A DNA stretch of 64,000 nt from CAWHHZ01 sp963829355 (GCA_963829355.1 CAWHHZ010000022.1:1-64000); one strand, 5' to 3'; counted from the first letter of the stretch, positions 51,180 through 60,298 are shown. Translations and numbers: made by a program. Notes: generated by a model not told the origin, from the sequence alone.

Positions 51180-52162
51180 AGCGTCTCCCCTCCTGCGATC
51201 GACAAAACCATCAGCACGATCCCGAACAGTAGCGGCGTTCCATAGAGCTCGTGAACGATCTGGCGCTTCGGAGCTGAAAGTCGGCTCGTCTCCAACTGAT
51301 CGATACGGTTCAGGATGTCGCTCAGCGCCGCTTCGTCCGTGGCACGGAAGTACTGTCCGCCCGTCATCTCCGCCATCTCGGTGAGCATCTCTTCGTCGAG
51401 ATCCGCCCGGATGAACTGGTAGCGAGTGGTGATCGCGCCGGTGAGCGCGTCCTGAACCGACACCGGAATCGGAACCGGGCCGCGGCTCCCCACACCGATC
51501 GCGTACATCCGGATCCCCAACTTCGCCGTGAGACTCGCGGCAGTCAGGGGATCGATCGAGCCGGCGTTGTTCACCCCGTCGGTCAGAAGAATCATCACCC
51601 GGCTCTTTGCTTCAGAAGGTCGGAGCCGGTTCGCGGCGGTAGCCACTGCCTGCCCGATCGCGGTCCCGTCGCCGTTCTCGCCGACCCTCGCATCTTCGAG
51701 CGCCTGCCGCGCGACCACGAGATCGAATGTCACCGGTACGCGGGTGGCCGCACGTGTGCCGAAAGTGATGAGTCCGATCCTGTCCGAGAAGCGCCTCGAA
51801 ATGAACTCGTCGATCAGCTCTTTCGCGACAGCAAATCGATTTCTCGGCCGGAAATCCTCGGCGGCCATGCTCCCCGAGGCATCGAGCACGATCGCGATGT
51901 CGATACCGAGTTGCTCGTCAGACGTGGCTTCGACGACCTGCGGGCGGGCGAGGGCCGCGATGATCAACACCATGGCAGAGACCTCGAGAATCACCGGCAT
52001 CCAACGGGTCCGTGTTCGGATCGAGGGTGACCGACTGACCAGGCGAAGGGATGAATACCCGAATGCGGTCAAGTTCCTCCTTCGATCGGCGACGAGCCAG
52101 ATCACCCGGCCGATCACGAGGAGCAGGGCGAGGAACCATAGCGGTGACGCGAAGGTCATCAT
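51158..52162 (-). CDS. batA: BatA-like membrane-anchored VWA protein
   Basis: A 334-residue protein with the typical BatA opening (MMTFASPLWFLALLLVIGRVIWLV). A second helix lies near 60-75, a VWA domain with MIDAS DASGSM in DIAIVLDASGSMAAEDFRPRNR follows, then ILLTDGVNNAG, and a C-terminal helix (GTPLLFGIVLMVLSIAG). The frame remains open upstream to 52441, where it encodes part of the preceding gene. The ATG pair at 52162/52159 is chosen because it fits the BatA N-terminus; a TGATGA in another frame overlaps it, the usual stop-start junction. The unusual in-frame opening upstream is discussed with the next gene. Confidence 0.9.
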   Translation of the reverse strand: MMTFASPLWFLALLLVIGRVIWLVADRRRNLTAFGYSSLRLVSRSPSIRTRTRWMPVILEVSAMVLIIAALARPQVVEATSDEQLGIDIAIVLDASGSMAAEDFRPRNRFAVAKELIDEFISRRFSDRIGLITFGTRAATRVPVTFDLVVARQALEDARVGENGDGTAIGQAVATAANRLRPSEAKSRVMILLTDGVNNAGSIDPLTAASLTAKLGIRMYAIGVGSRGPVPIPVSVQDALTGAITTRYQFIRADLDEEMLTEMAEMTGGQYFRATDEAALSDILNRIDQLETSRLSAPKRQIVHELYGTPLLFGIVLMVLSIAGGETLWMRLPV

Positions 52163-52468
52163 CTGGCGGCCTTCCCTCGATCGAGCACGGCAAGATCCGA
52201 CGGTTTCTTTGACGATGGATTCGAAGCGGGAGGCCCGGCCTCCCCATTGCGAGAATTTGGCGTAGTCTCCCTCACCGAGAATGTCACGTACATCAGCAAT
52301 GATCCAGTCCGGGACCTGGTCTCCCAGCTTCTCCACGACCTCCGTGCTCGTCAGCGCCCGGCCGAGCCGTGGATCGACGCGCGCGAGGAATGCGCGGACC
52401 GCTTCTGCCAGAAGTGCGAATCGCTCATCCGAAGGAGACATCTCGGCGGACCCGCTCGATCGTCCTCA
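52163..52468 (-). pseudogene. C-terminal part of a DUF4381-like protein, out of frame with its N-terminal part
   Basis: About 90 residues (PSDERFALLAEAVRAFLARVDPRLGRALTSTEVVEKLG... GEGDYAKFSQWGGRA) match the cytoplasmic C-terminal half of DUF4381-like proteins of Bat operons. They share batA's frame. The natural bridge to the N-terminal half, ATEELMRTIERVRRDVS, is in a different frame (about 52440-52510). One missing and one extra base would restore a single protein of about 260 residues from 52948 to about 52165. This is either an assembly error or a damaged gene. Confidence 0.55.
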
Positions 52469-52948
52469 TCAGCTCCTCTGTGGCAGAGACGCTGGTTGCC
52501 GGGCGGGATTTGATTGTGACGCGGCACCCAAAACAGATAGAGCCAGACTGCAACCGGCACCTGCGGCGACGATTCCGATCGCGATCCACGCAGCATGATT
52601 CTGATCGAATGGCAGCGGAGGGGCGAGAGGCGCAGGCTCGAGGTCATCGTCAGGGTGGAGAACGGAAGCAATCTCCACCGCGCCGGTGATCTGCCGGGTG
52701 TTGCCAGCGGCATCGGTGGCAGTGAATCTGAGCGCATGCGTACCGGGCTCGAACCCCCGCACGATGACACGACCTTCGAGCTGATCGAGCAGCTCCACAG
52801 CGTCCAATGTCTCCAGCTCGGCTCGCTCTCCCGGCTTCAGCCCGAGATCGAGCTCGATCGGGTCTCCGACGGTCGGCCCTGTGACTCCCTGCCCCTGCGC
52901 CACTACGGCAATCAGCAGAAGCGCGGCCGCGGTGAACGTCGCCCTCAC
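52469..52948 (-). CDS. N-terminal part of a DUF4381-like Bat operon protein
   Basis: A 159-residue frame with a signal peptide (MRATFTAAALLLIAVVAQGQG), a periplasmic beta domain (PIELDLGLKPGERAELETL... ALRFTATDAAGNTRQITGAVEIASV) and one membrane helix (AAWIAIGIVAAGAGCSLALSVLG). It then ends in a short tail that looks out of frame. The expected cytoplasmic helical half lies directly downstream in other frames (see 52163-52468). The start overlaps the DUF58 gene's stop by 4 nt. Such proteins sit between DUF58 and BatA in many moxR operons, and their exact role is unknown. Confidence 0.65.
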   Translation of the reverse strand: MRATFTAAALLLIAVVAQGQGVTGPTVGDPIELDLGLKPGERAELETLDAVELLDQLEGRVIVRGFEPGTHALRFTATDAAGNTRQITGAVEIASVLHPDDDLEPAPLAPPLPFDQNHAAWIAIGIVAAGAGCSLALSVLGAASQSNPARQPASLPQRS

Positions 52949-53856
52949 CTGATTCTTCCTCGCTGGGAGCTGCGCCGCGCGAAGAACTCGATGATCTGGC
53001 GCTCATACGGAAAGGCGGTCGAGAGAGTGAGTGAATCCACGCCCGCTCTGGTCATCTCCCGGCGCAGCTCCGCATCACGTCGCTCGCCAGGCTTCGAGAC
53101 ATCTGCCACGGAGAGATCAATCTCGAGCGGCTCACCCGTCTCGAGATCAACGACTCGTACCAGACCGGTGGCGGGCAGGCGCTCTTCGCGAGGATCGGTG
53201 ATACGCATCGCGACCACATCGTGGCGGCGGCGCAGCCTGGAGAGGGCGGATGGCGCGACGTCGATGAAATCGGAGAGAACGACAACGACGGCACGGCGGC
53301 GCAGGACCTTTTCGAGAAAACGTATGGCGCCGTCGAGGTCACTGCGGCCGGCGGGTCTGCCGGCCGCTTCGAGAACGGAATGAATGATCTGGCGGGCGCG
53401 ACTCCGATCCCGCCCCGGCTGGATGAACTCCACGATGCGGTCGGAGAACAGGAGCAGCCCGATACGATCGCGATTCATCCGCGCCGCGAACGCCATCACG
53501 GAGATCAGCTCACTCGCGACGTCGATCTTGCGGCGATCGAGCGACCCGAACCCCATCGAGCCCGATACGTCGAGACAGAGCATCACGGTCAGGTCCCGCT
53601 CCTCGACATACTCCTTGACGTGCGGGACCCCGCTCCTGGCGGTCACGTTCCAGTCGATCGTTCGGACATCGTCTCCAGGATGGTAGAGACGCACCTGCGA
53701 AAATTCGATGCCTCGCCCATGAAAGGCTGCCTGTACCTGTCCCGCGATCCCTGCGCGCACGAGCCTGGCCGTGATGATCTCCAGCTCCCGCATCCGCCGA
53801 GCCGAAGCTGGCTGCCGCTGCGGCGGGCGACGCCTGAACAAGTTGAGCAGTCCCAT
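52945..53856 (-). CDS. DUF58-domain (VWA-like) protein
   Basis: A 303-residue soluble protein. The DUF58 hallmark G-x-x-F-S-x-x-R-x-Y-x-P-G-D-D-V-R-x-I-D-W is present as GIEFSQVRLYHPGDDVRTIDWNVTARSG (about residues 49-76). A VWA-like part follows, with the MIDAS-type LCLDVSGSM and a late VVVVLSDFIDV. DUF58 proteins accompany MoxR ATPases and are proposed to bind their targets. It begins the DUF58-bat run, but a GTCATCCTGAG palindrome sits between it and moxR. Confidence 0.92.
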   Translation of the reverse strand: MGLLNLFRRRPPQRQPASARRMRELEIITARLVRAGIAGQVQAAFHGRGIEFSQVRLYHPGDDVRTIDWNVTARSGVPHVKEYVEERDLTVMLCLDVSGSMGFGSLDRRKIDVASELISVMAFAARMNRDRIGLLLFSDRIVEFIQPGRDRSRARQIIHSVLEAAGRPAGRSDLDGAIRFLEKVLRRRAVVVVLSDFIDVAPSALSRLRRRHDVVAMRITDPREERLPATGLVRVVDLETGEPLEIDLSVADVSKPGERRDAELRREMTRAGVDSLTLSTAFPYERQIIEFFARRSSQRGRIR

Positions 53857-53943
53857 CAGTCAGCTTGGTAAACGGAGGACCGGCTGGATGTCATCCCGGG
53901 AAAGGGAAATCCGACCCAGTCCAGGCCAATCATCGAATCAAAG

Positions 53944-54075
53944 TGTCATCCTGAGCGCAGCGAAGGATCGGGTGCGTCCTGACTGTCGCGTACTTCGGTC
54001 GTGAGAGTCGGGCCGTACGCGATCCTTCGACCGTCCTTCTCCCGCGTTGCGGGATCCGGCGGCTCAGGATGACAG
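53944..54075. repeat. GTCATCCTGAG-type palindrome inside the moxR-bat operon
   Basis: A full-length member: GTCATCCTGAGCGCAGCGAAGGATCGGG, GTCCTGACTGTCGCG, GAGAGTCGGGCCGTACGCGATCCTTCGACCGTCC, then CGGCTCAGGATGACAG. It fills most of the 249-nt gap between moxR and the DUF58 gene. It could therefore uncouple or attenuate downstream expression, or be an RNA processing site. Confidence 0.8.
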
Positions 54076-54105
54076 CGGGTCTCCTACGCTTTCAATCTCC
54101 TGCCC

Positions 54106-55104
54106 TTACGGCACACGGATCGTGTTCAGTACCCGGTCGACGATCTGGTCGGCGGTGACTCTGTCCGCGGCAGCCTCGTAGGTCAGCAGTAGTCGATGCC
54201 GCAGAACGTCACATGCGATGGCCTTCACGTCCTCGGGGATCACGTGGTCACGCCCCTTCATGAAGGCAAGCGCCTTTGCAACGTGCGCGAACGCGATCGA
54301 GGCGCGGGGACTCGCTCCGAACTCGAGCTGTCGTGTCAGATCGGTCATTCCGTAGTCCGCCGGGCGGCGCGTCGAGGTCACGATATCGACGATGTAGCGA
54401 ATGATCCGCTCATCCACATGAACCCGCGCAACCAGGCTCGTCATCTCGTGCACGTCGGCGATATCCATCACCTTCTCTACGGTGATCTCCTCCCGGCCCG
54501 GCTCCAGATACAGATTGAGAATGCGTGTCTCGTCCTCGGTCGTCGGATAATCGACGAGCGCCTTCATCACGAAGCGGTCGACCTGAGCCTCGGGCAGGGT
54601 GTAGGTACCCTCGTGCTCGATCGGATTCTGCGTTGCGATCACGACGAACGGATCGGGCAACCGATAGGTGGTCTCCCCGATGGTGACCTGCCGCTCCTGC
54701 ATCGCCTCCAACAACGCACTCTGTACTTTCGCGGGGGCGCGGTTCACCTCATCGGCCAGAACGAGGTTGGCGAAAATCGGTCCGAAACGAGGCGTGAAGG
54801 TTCCCTGGCGCGGATCGTAGATCAAGGTGCCGGTGATGTCTGCGGGCAGCAGATCAGGTGTGAATTGCAGGCGCTTGAAGGAGCCGTCGATCGAGGCGGC
54901 GAGGGTCTTGACGGCGAGCGTTTTCGCGAGTCCCGGAAGGCCCTCCACGAGCAGATGGCCACGGATGATGAGCGCGATCAGAAGACGGTCCACGAGCTCC
55001 CGCTGACCGATCACGACACGGCCGATTTCCTGCCGCAGGCGCGCCAGTTTCTGATGGCCCTGTGCCATCCGGTCGTGAATTTCCTGCTGTTGAAGTTCCG
55101 TCAT
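54106..55104 (-). CDS. moxR: MoxR-family AAA+ ATPase
   Basis: A 332-residue AAA+ chaperone-like ATPase. Walker A is atypical in the MoxR way (EGLPGLAKT, about residues 54-62). Walker B is VLADEVNRAP (about 114-123), followed by sensor 1 (ATQNPIEHEGTYTLPEAQVDRF) and the C-terminal lid (DLTRQLEFGASPRASIAFAHVAKALA). It is expected to remodel or activate a target together with the DUF58 and VWA proteins encoded downstream. The ATG at 55104 is 6 nt after a TAGAAT hexamer, so the mRNA is probably leaderless. Confidence 0.95.
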   Translation of the reverse strand: MTELQQQEIHDRMAQGHQKLARLRQEIGRVVIGQRELVDRLLIALIIRGHLLVEGLPGLAKTLAVKTLAASIDGSFKRLQFTPDLLPADITGTLIYDPRQGTFTPRFGPIFANLVLADEVNRAPAKVQSALLEAMQERQVTIGETTYRLPDPFVVIATQNPIEHEGTYTLPEAQVDRFVMKALVDYPTTEDETRILNLYLEPGREEITVEKVMDIADVHEMTSLVARVHVDERIIRYIVDIVTSTRRPADYGMTDLTRQLEFGASPRASIAFAHVAKALAFMKGRDHVIPEDVKAIACDVLRHRLLLTYEAAADRVTADQIVDRVLNTIRVP

Positions 55105-55110
55105 CGGCTG

Positions 55111-55116
55111 ATTCTA
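55111..55116 (-). promoter_or_regulatory. -10 hexamer of moxR
   Basis: TAGAAT on the minus strand, 6 nt before the moxR ATG at 55104. No good -35 is seen at 17 bp. Confidence 0.45.
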
Positions 55117-55209
55117 CATGTGCCGGTCGATCGTCGAGGGCGAATTCAGATCCTTCATCACGTTATCCTCTATGATCACCGGCAGTTCATCGCTGCCGTT
55201 CCGTAAAGC

Positions 55210-56013
55210 ATGTCAAGCTCAAACCATTCCAGACACCCCCACAGAAAGCGCTGGGGGCAGAACTTCCTTCGAGATGCGGGCGCCGTCCGCAGGATCGCCG
55301 ACGCCGTGAAGCCGGCGCCGGGCGAGGTGGTGCTCGAGATCGGTCCTGGCGAAGGGGCTCTCACCGACCGGCTCGTCGAGCTGGCCTATCCGCTCATTCT
55401 GATCGAGATCGACCCTCTGCTGATCGAGAAACTCCGTAGACGGTACGAGAGCGAGAACGTCGAAGTGATCTCGGGGGATGCACTCGAGGCTCCTCTCCCC
55501 TCCTCCCCCTTTCGTGCGGTCGGCAACCTGCCGTACAACGTCGCGAATCCGATCATCCGGCGTGTGCTGAAATCTCCTCTCTGCCGCGGCGGAGTCTTCA
55601 TGGTGCAGCGTGAGGTGGCCGAAAGATTCATTGCGACACCGGGAGACCCGGACTACGGCTATCTGACTCTGGTTACCCGTCTCTATGCACGTCCGCGGAT
55701 CATTCTCAATCTGGGCCCATCGTCGTTCTTTCCGCGTCCCAAAGTGTCCTCAGCGGTCGTCGCGTTCGAGATCGTGAAGCCGCCCATCACCAATGCCCCT
55801 GAGCTGCTCGAGAGCATCATCAGCGCGAGCTTCAGACAGCGCCGAAAGAAACTCACGAACAATCTGGATGGTTGGAACGGGCTTTCCAAAGCTCGGGTCG
55901 AGAGTGCCGTGGAAGAGGCGGGTCTGGAGAGCGCAGTCCGGGCGGAAACTCTGACTCTCGACGATTTCGACCGCCTCGCGACACTGCTCACGTCGCAGGC
56001 AGGCAGCGCGTAA
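55210..56013 (+). CDS. rsmA: 16S rRNA dimethyladenosine transferase
   Basis: A 267-residue SAM-dependent enzyme that dimethylates two adjacent adenosines in helix 45 of 16S rRNA (KsgA). The N-terminal RKRWGQNFLRDAGAVRRIADAV, motif I VLEIGPGEGALTDRL, motif II IEIDPLLIEKL and the catalytic NLPYNVANPIIRR are intact, followed by the FFPRPKVSSAVV segment. Length is normal. It is divergent from moxR and convergent with the matrixin gene. Confidence 0.96.
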   Translation: MSSSNHSRHPHRKRWGQNFLRDAGAVRRIADAVKPAPGEVVLEIGPGEGALTDRLVELAYPLILIEIDPLLIEKLRRRYESENVEVISGDALEAPLPSSPFRAVGNLPYNVANPIIRRVLKSPLCRGGVFMVQREVAERFIATPGDPDYGYLTLVTRLYARPRIILNLGPSSFFPRPKVSSAVVAFEIVKPPITNAPELLESIISASFRQRRKKLTNNLDGWNGLSKARVESAVEEAGLESAVRAETLTLDDFDRLATLLTSQAGSA

Positions 56014-56023
56014 CTAACGGAAG

Positions 56024-57292
56024 CTAGCGGCGTCTGGTCGTCCGTCTTCGATCGTCGCTCCCCTCGGCGGTGGAGATTCTGAGACCGCCGGTGAGCGTGG
56101 CACGCTCGCTTCCGCTGTCAACCATGATCACGGCAGAGCGCTGTGCCGCGTCGGCATCGACTTCGAAATCGGCCCAGACGTAATTCGAGCCGTACTTGAA
56201 ATCGGAGAGCCTCTTCACATCGCCGCCGGAGACGGTGAACTCCGTCATGCCACTGACGAACCCGTCCCCACCGATGGCCAGAGAGAATTTCTCTCCGGCA
56301 CCTACCTCGACGACCATCGAGTCGAGAACCAGCTCGCCCGCGGAAGGATTGATCCGACCGATCCATCGGGGGTTGAGGGAGGAGGGCTGATCCGAAACCG
56401 TAAGCCGCAGTCCCTCCCGTCGCTCCGTACTCCCGATCCGAACCCCCTCGGGGCTGAAGAATGCCGTCGGGAAAGCCTCCGCCGAGACGCGCCGCCAAAC
56501 GCCCGAGAAGTTTCGTGGACTCACGGGCCCATCGAGTGGCTCGGCATAGACTTCGTAGCTGCCGGCGGGAAGCGACACGAGAAGAAAGCTGCCGTCTGGT
56601 CCACTCAAAGTCGACGACACAGGCTGCCCCTGAGCGTCGACGGCGACGACCTGGGCGCCCCACACGGGGCCGGTCGATCCTTCGACCACGCCTGAGATCG
56701 CCCCTCCTCCCTGCAGCGGGGGATAGACCGCCCTCAGGGCAAGCCGGTCGTCCAGATCGAGGCGCAGAGTGCCCTTCTCCGGTACGTAGGGGTACATCAC
56801 GGACGACAGCATCGGCGAATGGTCGAAACCGAGCGAATGGCCCAGCTCGTGAGTCAGCAGTGCATTGAGGTTGGGAAGTTGCGAGCGATCCACCTGTATG
56901 TCGGACTCGATGATCCGGCCGTTGTCGTCGAACCAGGAAGTGGTGAATGCGAGCACCCCGTTCTGCGAGAGAAGAGTGTCGTTCAGAGCGATGACGTTGC
57001 TGCCATCCTGTCCCGCCCGTGCGGTACCTTCAGAAAGTTCGAATGAGATTGTCCCTTCCGACGCGTCAGTCCACGTGGCGACGGCTTGTCGTAGCGAAGG
57101 ATTTGCTGCACCGATCGCTGCGCCGTCGACAACGAACTCGATCGGCAGAGACTGCCGGTCCCAGGCGATGGCCCGAGGCGAGCCTCCGATGTCATACGTG
57201 AGGCGGGTCGCACCCTCCAGCAGCGGAGCGGAGAGCATCAGGGTCGCCAGAAAGAGGATGTTCTTGAAGGATGGATTGCTCATCGGACTCAT
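56024..57292 (-). CDS. Secreted matrixin-like zinc metalloprotease
   Basis: A 422-residue exported protein. After a signal peptide (about 1-27, ending APLLEG), a catalytic domain carries the zinc motif HELGHSLGFDHS (about residues 163-174) and the Met-turn SSVMYPYV, as in matrixins (M10). A carboxypeptidase-regulatory-like beta-sandwich follows (AISGVVEGSTGPVWGAQVVAVDAQGQPVSSTLSGPDGSFLLVSLPAGSYEVYAEP). The C-terminal domain is not recognised and ends in an Arg/Thr-rich tail. No cysteine-switch propeptide is evident. The ATG at 57292 lies 5 nt after TAAAAT (57303-57298). It probably acts outside the cell, like the large subtilase. Confidence 0.88.
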   Translation of the reverse strand: MSPMSNPSFKNILFLATLMLSAPLLEGATRLTYDIGGSPRAIAWDRQSLPIEFVVDGAAIGAANPSLRQAVATWTDASEGTISFELSEGTARAGQDGSNVIALNDTLLSQNGVLAFTTSWFDDNGRIIESDIQVDRSQLPNLNALLTHELGHSLGFDHSPMLSSVMYPYVPEKGTLRLDLDDRLALRAVYPPLQGGGAISGVVEGSTGPVWGAQVVAVDAQGQPVSSTLSGPDGSFLLVSLPAGSYEVYAEPLDGPVSPRNFSGVWRRVSAEAFPTAFFSPEGVRIGSTERREGLRLTVSDQPSSLNPRWIGRINPSAGELVLDSMVVEVGAGEKFSLAIGGDGFVSGMTEFTVSGGDVKRLSDFKYGSNYVWADFEVDADAAQRSAVIMVDSGSERATLTGGLRISTAEGSDDRRRTTRRR

Positions 57293-57363
57293 CAGTTATT
57301 TTAACTGATAGCAACCGGAGTGCCAAATGTTGACGCTGTTTGCGGACCGGACCACCGGGCGAA

Positions 57364-57486
57364 GTCATCCTGAGCGCCAGCGAAGGATCGCGTACGTCCT
57401 GACTGTCGCGCTCTTTCCGTACTGACAGTCGGCTCCACGCGATCCTTCGACCGTCCTCCGCTGCGCTCCGGCGGCTCAGGATGACA
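57364..57486. repeat. GTCATCCTGAG-type intergenic palindrome
   Basis: The clearest copy: GTCATCCTGAGCGCCAGCGAAGGATCGCGTACGTCCTGACTGTCGCG, a CTCTTTCCGTACTGACAGTCGG centre, then CTCCACGCGATCCTTCGACCGTCCTCCGCTGCGCTCCGGCGGCTCAGGATGACAG in outline. It sits between ridA and the matrixin gene. Confidence 0.8.
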
Positions 57487-57520
57487 GTTCATCCCATCCC
57501 CGCACCGCTGGAAGGTCGCG

Positions 57521-57916
57521 TCAGGAGCTGCTGCGACGATTCGACAGCACGGCGATCATGTCGATCTCGACGGGGGATCCCATCGGCAGAGCGGCGACAC
57601 CGACTGTACTGCGTGAAGGCCGATGGTTTCCCATGTACTCTTCATAGATCGCATTCAACCTGGGAAAATCAGACAGATCGGTCAGATAGACGGTGGCTCT
57701 GACCACGTCTCCAAGATCGGATCCGGAAGCCGCAAGTACGGCTTTGAGATTGTCGAAAACGCGCCGAACCTTTGTCTCGAAGTCTCCATCGACGATCGCA
57801 CCGGTCGCGGGGTCGAGAGCGATCTGCCCCGAGGTGAACACGAGTTGTCCATGACTCACTGCCTGGGAGTAGGGGCCGATTGCCCGTGGGGCATCTTCGG
57901 TCGAGTGGTATTGCAT
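57521..57916 (-). CDS. ridA: RidA family enamine/imine deaminase
   Basis: A 131-residue protein of the YjgF/YER057c/UK114 family that hydrolyses reactive 2-aminoacrylate-type enamines released by PLP enzymes. Family features: AIGPYSQAVSHGQLVFTSGQIALDP, QVRRVFDNLKAVLAASGSDLGDVVRATVYLTDLSDF-type core, and RSTVGVAALPMGSPVEIDMIAV with the conserved substrate-binding arginine. A ribosome-binding site AGAGGAAG precedes the ATG. It stands alone, divergent from the large TPR gene. Confidence 0.94.
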   Translation of the reverse strand: MQYHSTEDAPRAIGPYSQAVSHGQLVFTSGQIALDPATGAIVDGDFETKVRRVFDNLKAVLAASGSDLGDVVRATVYLTDLSDFPRLNAIYEEYMGNHRPSRSTVGVAALPMGSPVEIDMIAVLSNRRSSS

Positions 57917-58001
57917 CTCGCTTCCTCTTTCTGCTTAATAGATGACAGGCGGGAACAGTCACGCCGCCGCTGCTATAATCCAGCGCACGGGTTCAAAAAG
58001 C

Positions 58002-60284
58002 ATGACAGCAAACTCATATCCAGGCAATCCCTCTCTGGCGTCCGAAGTGAAGGAACGGGTCCTTTCGACCTTCTCCCATACGCTCGCCTTGTTCGACGAC
58101 GGACAGCTCGACGAAGTCGTAGCTGGCTGCGACCTGATCCTCGAAATGGATGATCGTTTCGAGCCGGCGAGAAAACTCCGCCAGAAGGCGAAGGATCCCG
58201 CGGCGCCAGTCGATCTCCAGGAGCTGTATGCTCTGAGGGACGGCGCCCTCTCGGACAGCTCACCAGCGGCCGGGGCCGATGAGGGTCGGACCCTCCAGGC
58301 CCTCGAAGCGCTCAACGCCGGCAAGTACGAAGAGGCCGTTGCGCTCTGCAACACAATTCTTTCGGCAGATCCCGGCAACGAAGAGGCTCAGCGGATCGGC
58401 CAGCAGGCGAATGAGCGGCTCGAAGCCGATCCGTTCGTCAGACAATTTCTCCAGGAGGCCGAGCAGGCTGCCGAACGCGGAGACAACGCCGCGGCGCGGA
58501 CGATGATCCAGAAGGCGGAGTCGCTCGATCCTCAGCATCCGGGCATCGGTGCCGTGTCGGCCAAAATCAGCAACGCAGAAGAGACTGGAACTGCAGATTC
58601 TGGCGGATCGGGCTTCGACTTCGGCGGGGACAGCTCCCCGTTCACGGGTGCTTTCGGCGCGTCGGACGAGCCAGAGGAGCCGTCCGGCGGATTTGGCGGG
58701 TTTGTTGCGCCGTCTGGAGAGCCCGAAACGCCCTCTTCGGCCACAGACGAGCCTGCCGTGGCCGACGCCGCACCCGGTTTCGACTTTTCGGCTCCCGAGA
58801 GCGACGACACGGCCGCCAGCGAGTCGGAGCCGCCAGTCGCAGCCGCTCCCGATTCAGGAGCGGACGAAGCTGCAAACTTCGGATTCACACTCGAAGAGGA
58901 ACCGGATCAGAGCGAGCCGCCCATCGCCCAACCAGCAGTGTCCGAGCCTGTCGTAGGAGAAGCGCAGACCTTCGACTTCTCGACCGGTGACGTCGAGGTC
59001 TCCGACAGCGATCAGCAGAAGATCGAGAACTATCTACGCGACGGCGACGACCTTTTCGAATCGGGGGACTACCAGGGAGCCATCGACTCGTGGTCGAAGA
59101 TCTTCCTGATCGACGTCACGAACGAACAGGCCTCCGAGCGAATCGAGCAGGCGAAAGAGAGAAAGCGCAGTGCCGATCAGCGTCTCGATGATCTGGTCAC
59201 GAGCGGTGTCGCCGCCTACGATCGCGGCGACTACCAGACTGCACGACAGACCTTCGAAGAAGTACTCGCCCAGGACGACAGCAACTTCAGAGCGGGAGAG
59301 TATCTCGAAAAGCTCGATGATCACTCCGCCGCAACCGCTGGAGGTGCTTCCGAAAGCTCTTCCCTGCCACCGCCCCCTCCCCCGGCTGCGATCGACCACG
59401 ACGATTCGATCTATCAGGGTGACATGTACGAAGAGGAGGCTTCCGTTCCTCCCCCGCCTCCCCGGACCAGCGACAAACCGTCCAACGCCGCGACCACGCC
59501 GCGGGCAGCCGGGAAGAAATCTCCCCGGGGGCTCATCCTGGCGGTGCTGGCAGTGGCCGTTCTCGCAGTCGGCGCCTGGTTCGGCTGGTCGATGCTCGGA
59601 GGAGACGAGCCTGCCCAGGTGGACACTGCGGCGACTCAGGGCAAGATCAATCGCGCCCGGCTTCTCGCCGAAGGGGGCGATTACCCCCAGGCAATCTCGG
59701 TCCTCTCCAGCGTCGAACCGGGAGATCCGATGAGGGAACAGGCTCTTCAGCTCATTGCTCAGTACCGTCAGCAGCAGGCGGAAAAAGGCGGCATGGTCGG
59801 CGGCAGACCGATGAATGAGGTTCGCGACGAATTTCTTGCACAAGGCCGATCGTCGTTCCAGGAGGAAGACTACATCACGGCGAAGACTGCCTTCGAAGAG
59901 GCCGCGAAGCTCAAGCCGCTCGAGGGCACGGATCGAGACATGTACGAGAACGCGACTCGCCAGGTCTCCAAGCTCCAGGCGGCGACCACTCTGTTCGCCC
60001 AGGGCAGCTACGCCGAGGCGATCGACGAGCTTTCAGCAGTTCTCGAGGCCGAACCCACAAGCGTCAACGCCCGAGAGATGCTCGTGAACGCTCATTTCAA
60101 TCTGGGAGTCACAGCACTCAAGAACGATGATCATCAGCGGGCAATCGAGGAGTTTTCTCTCGTTCTCGAAGACGATCCGAATGACGCCATGGCCCGACGC
60201 AGCCTCGAGATCGCTCAGCTCTACAACGATCGGCCAAAAGATCTCATGTACGAGATTTTCATCAAATATCTCCCCCTTCGGTAA
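58002..60284 (+). CDS. Large TPR protein with one membrane helix
   Basis: A 760-residue protein. The N-terminal region (about 1-200) contains TPR-like helical pairs (ALNAGKYEEAVALCNTILSADPGNEEA, EAEQAAERGDNAAARTMIQKAESLDPQHPG). An acidic, Pro/Ser-rich linker (about 200-330) and further TPRs follow (DLFESGDYQGAIDSWSKIFLIDVTNEQA, AAYDRGDYQTARQTFEEVLAQDDSN). One membrane helix lies near 509-530 (GLILAVLAVAVLAVGAWFGWSML), and the C-terminal TPRs are on the other side. A TATAAT (57974-57979) lies 22 nt before the ATG at 58002. The RDD gene follows 15 nt later. The function is unknown; a scaffold spanning the inner membrane is suggested by the layout. Confidence 0.75.
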   Translation: MTANSYPGNPSLASEVKERVLSTFSHTLALFDDGQLDEVVAGCDLILEMDDRFEPARKLRQKAKDPAAPVDLQELYALRDGALSDSSPAAGADEGRTLQALEALNAGKYEEAVALCNTILSADPGNEEAQRIGQQANERLEADPFVRQFLQEAEQAAERGDNAAARTMIQKAESLDPQHPGIGAVSAKISNAEETGTADSGGSGFDFGGDSSPFTGAFGASDEPEEPSGGFGGFVAPSGEPETPSSATDEPAVADAAPGFDFSAPESDDTAASESEPPVAAAPDSGADEAANFGFTLEEEPDQSEPPIAQPAVSEPVVGEAQTFDFSTGDVEVSDSDQQKIENYLRDGDDLFESGDYQGAIDSWSKIFLIDVTNEQASERIEQAKERKRSADQRLDDLVTSGVAAYDRGDYQTARQTFEEVLAQDDSNFRAGEYLEKLDDHSAATAGGASESSSLPPPPPPAAIDHDDSIYQGDMYEEEASVPPPPPRTSDKPSNAATTPRAAGKKSPRGLILAVLAVAVLAVGAWFGWSMLGGDEPAQVDTAATQGKINRARLLAEGGDYPQAISVLSSVEPGDPMREQALQLIAQYRQQQAEKGGMVGGRPMNEVRDEFLAQGRSSFQEEDYITAKTAFEEAAKLKPLEGTDRDMYENATRQVSKLQAATTLFAQGSYAEAIDELSAVLEAEPTSVNAREMLVNAHFNLGVTALKNDDHQRAIEEFSLVLEDDPNDAMARRSLEIAQLYNDRPKDLMYEIFIKYLPLR

Positions 60285-60298
60285 AAGAGGCGAGCAAA

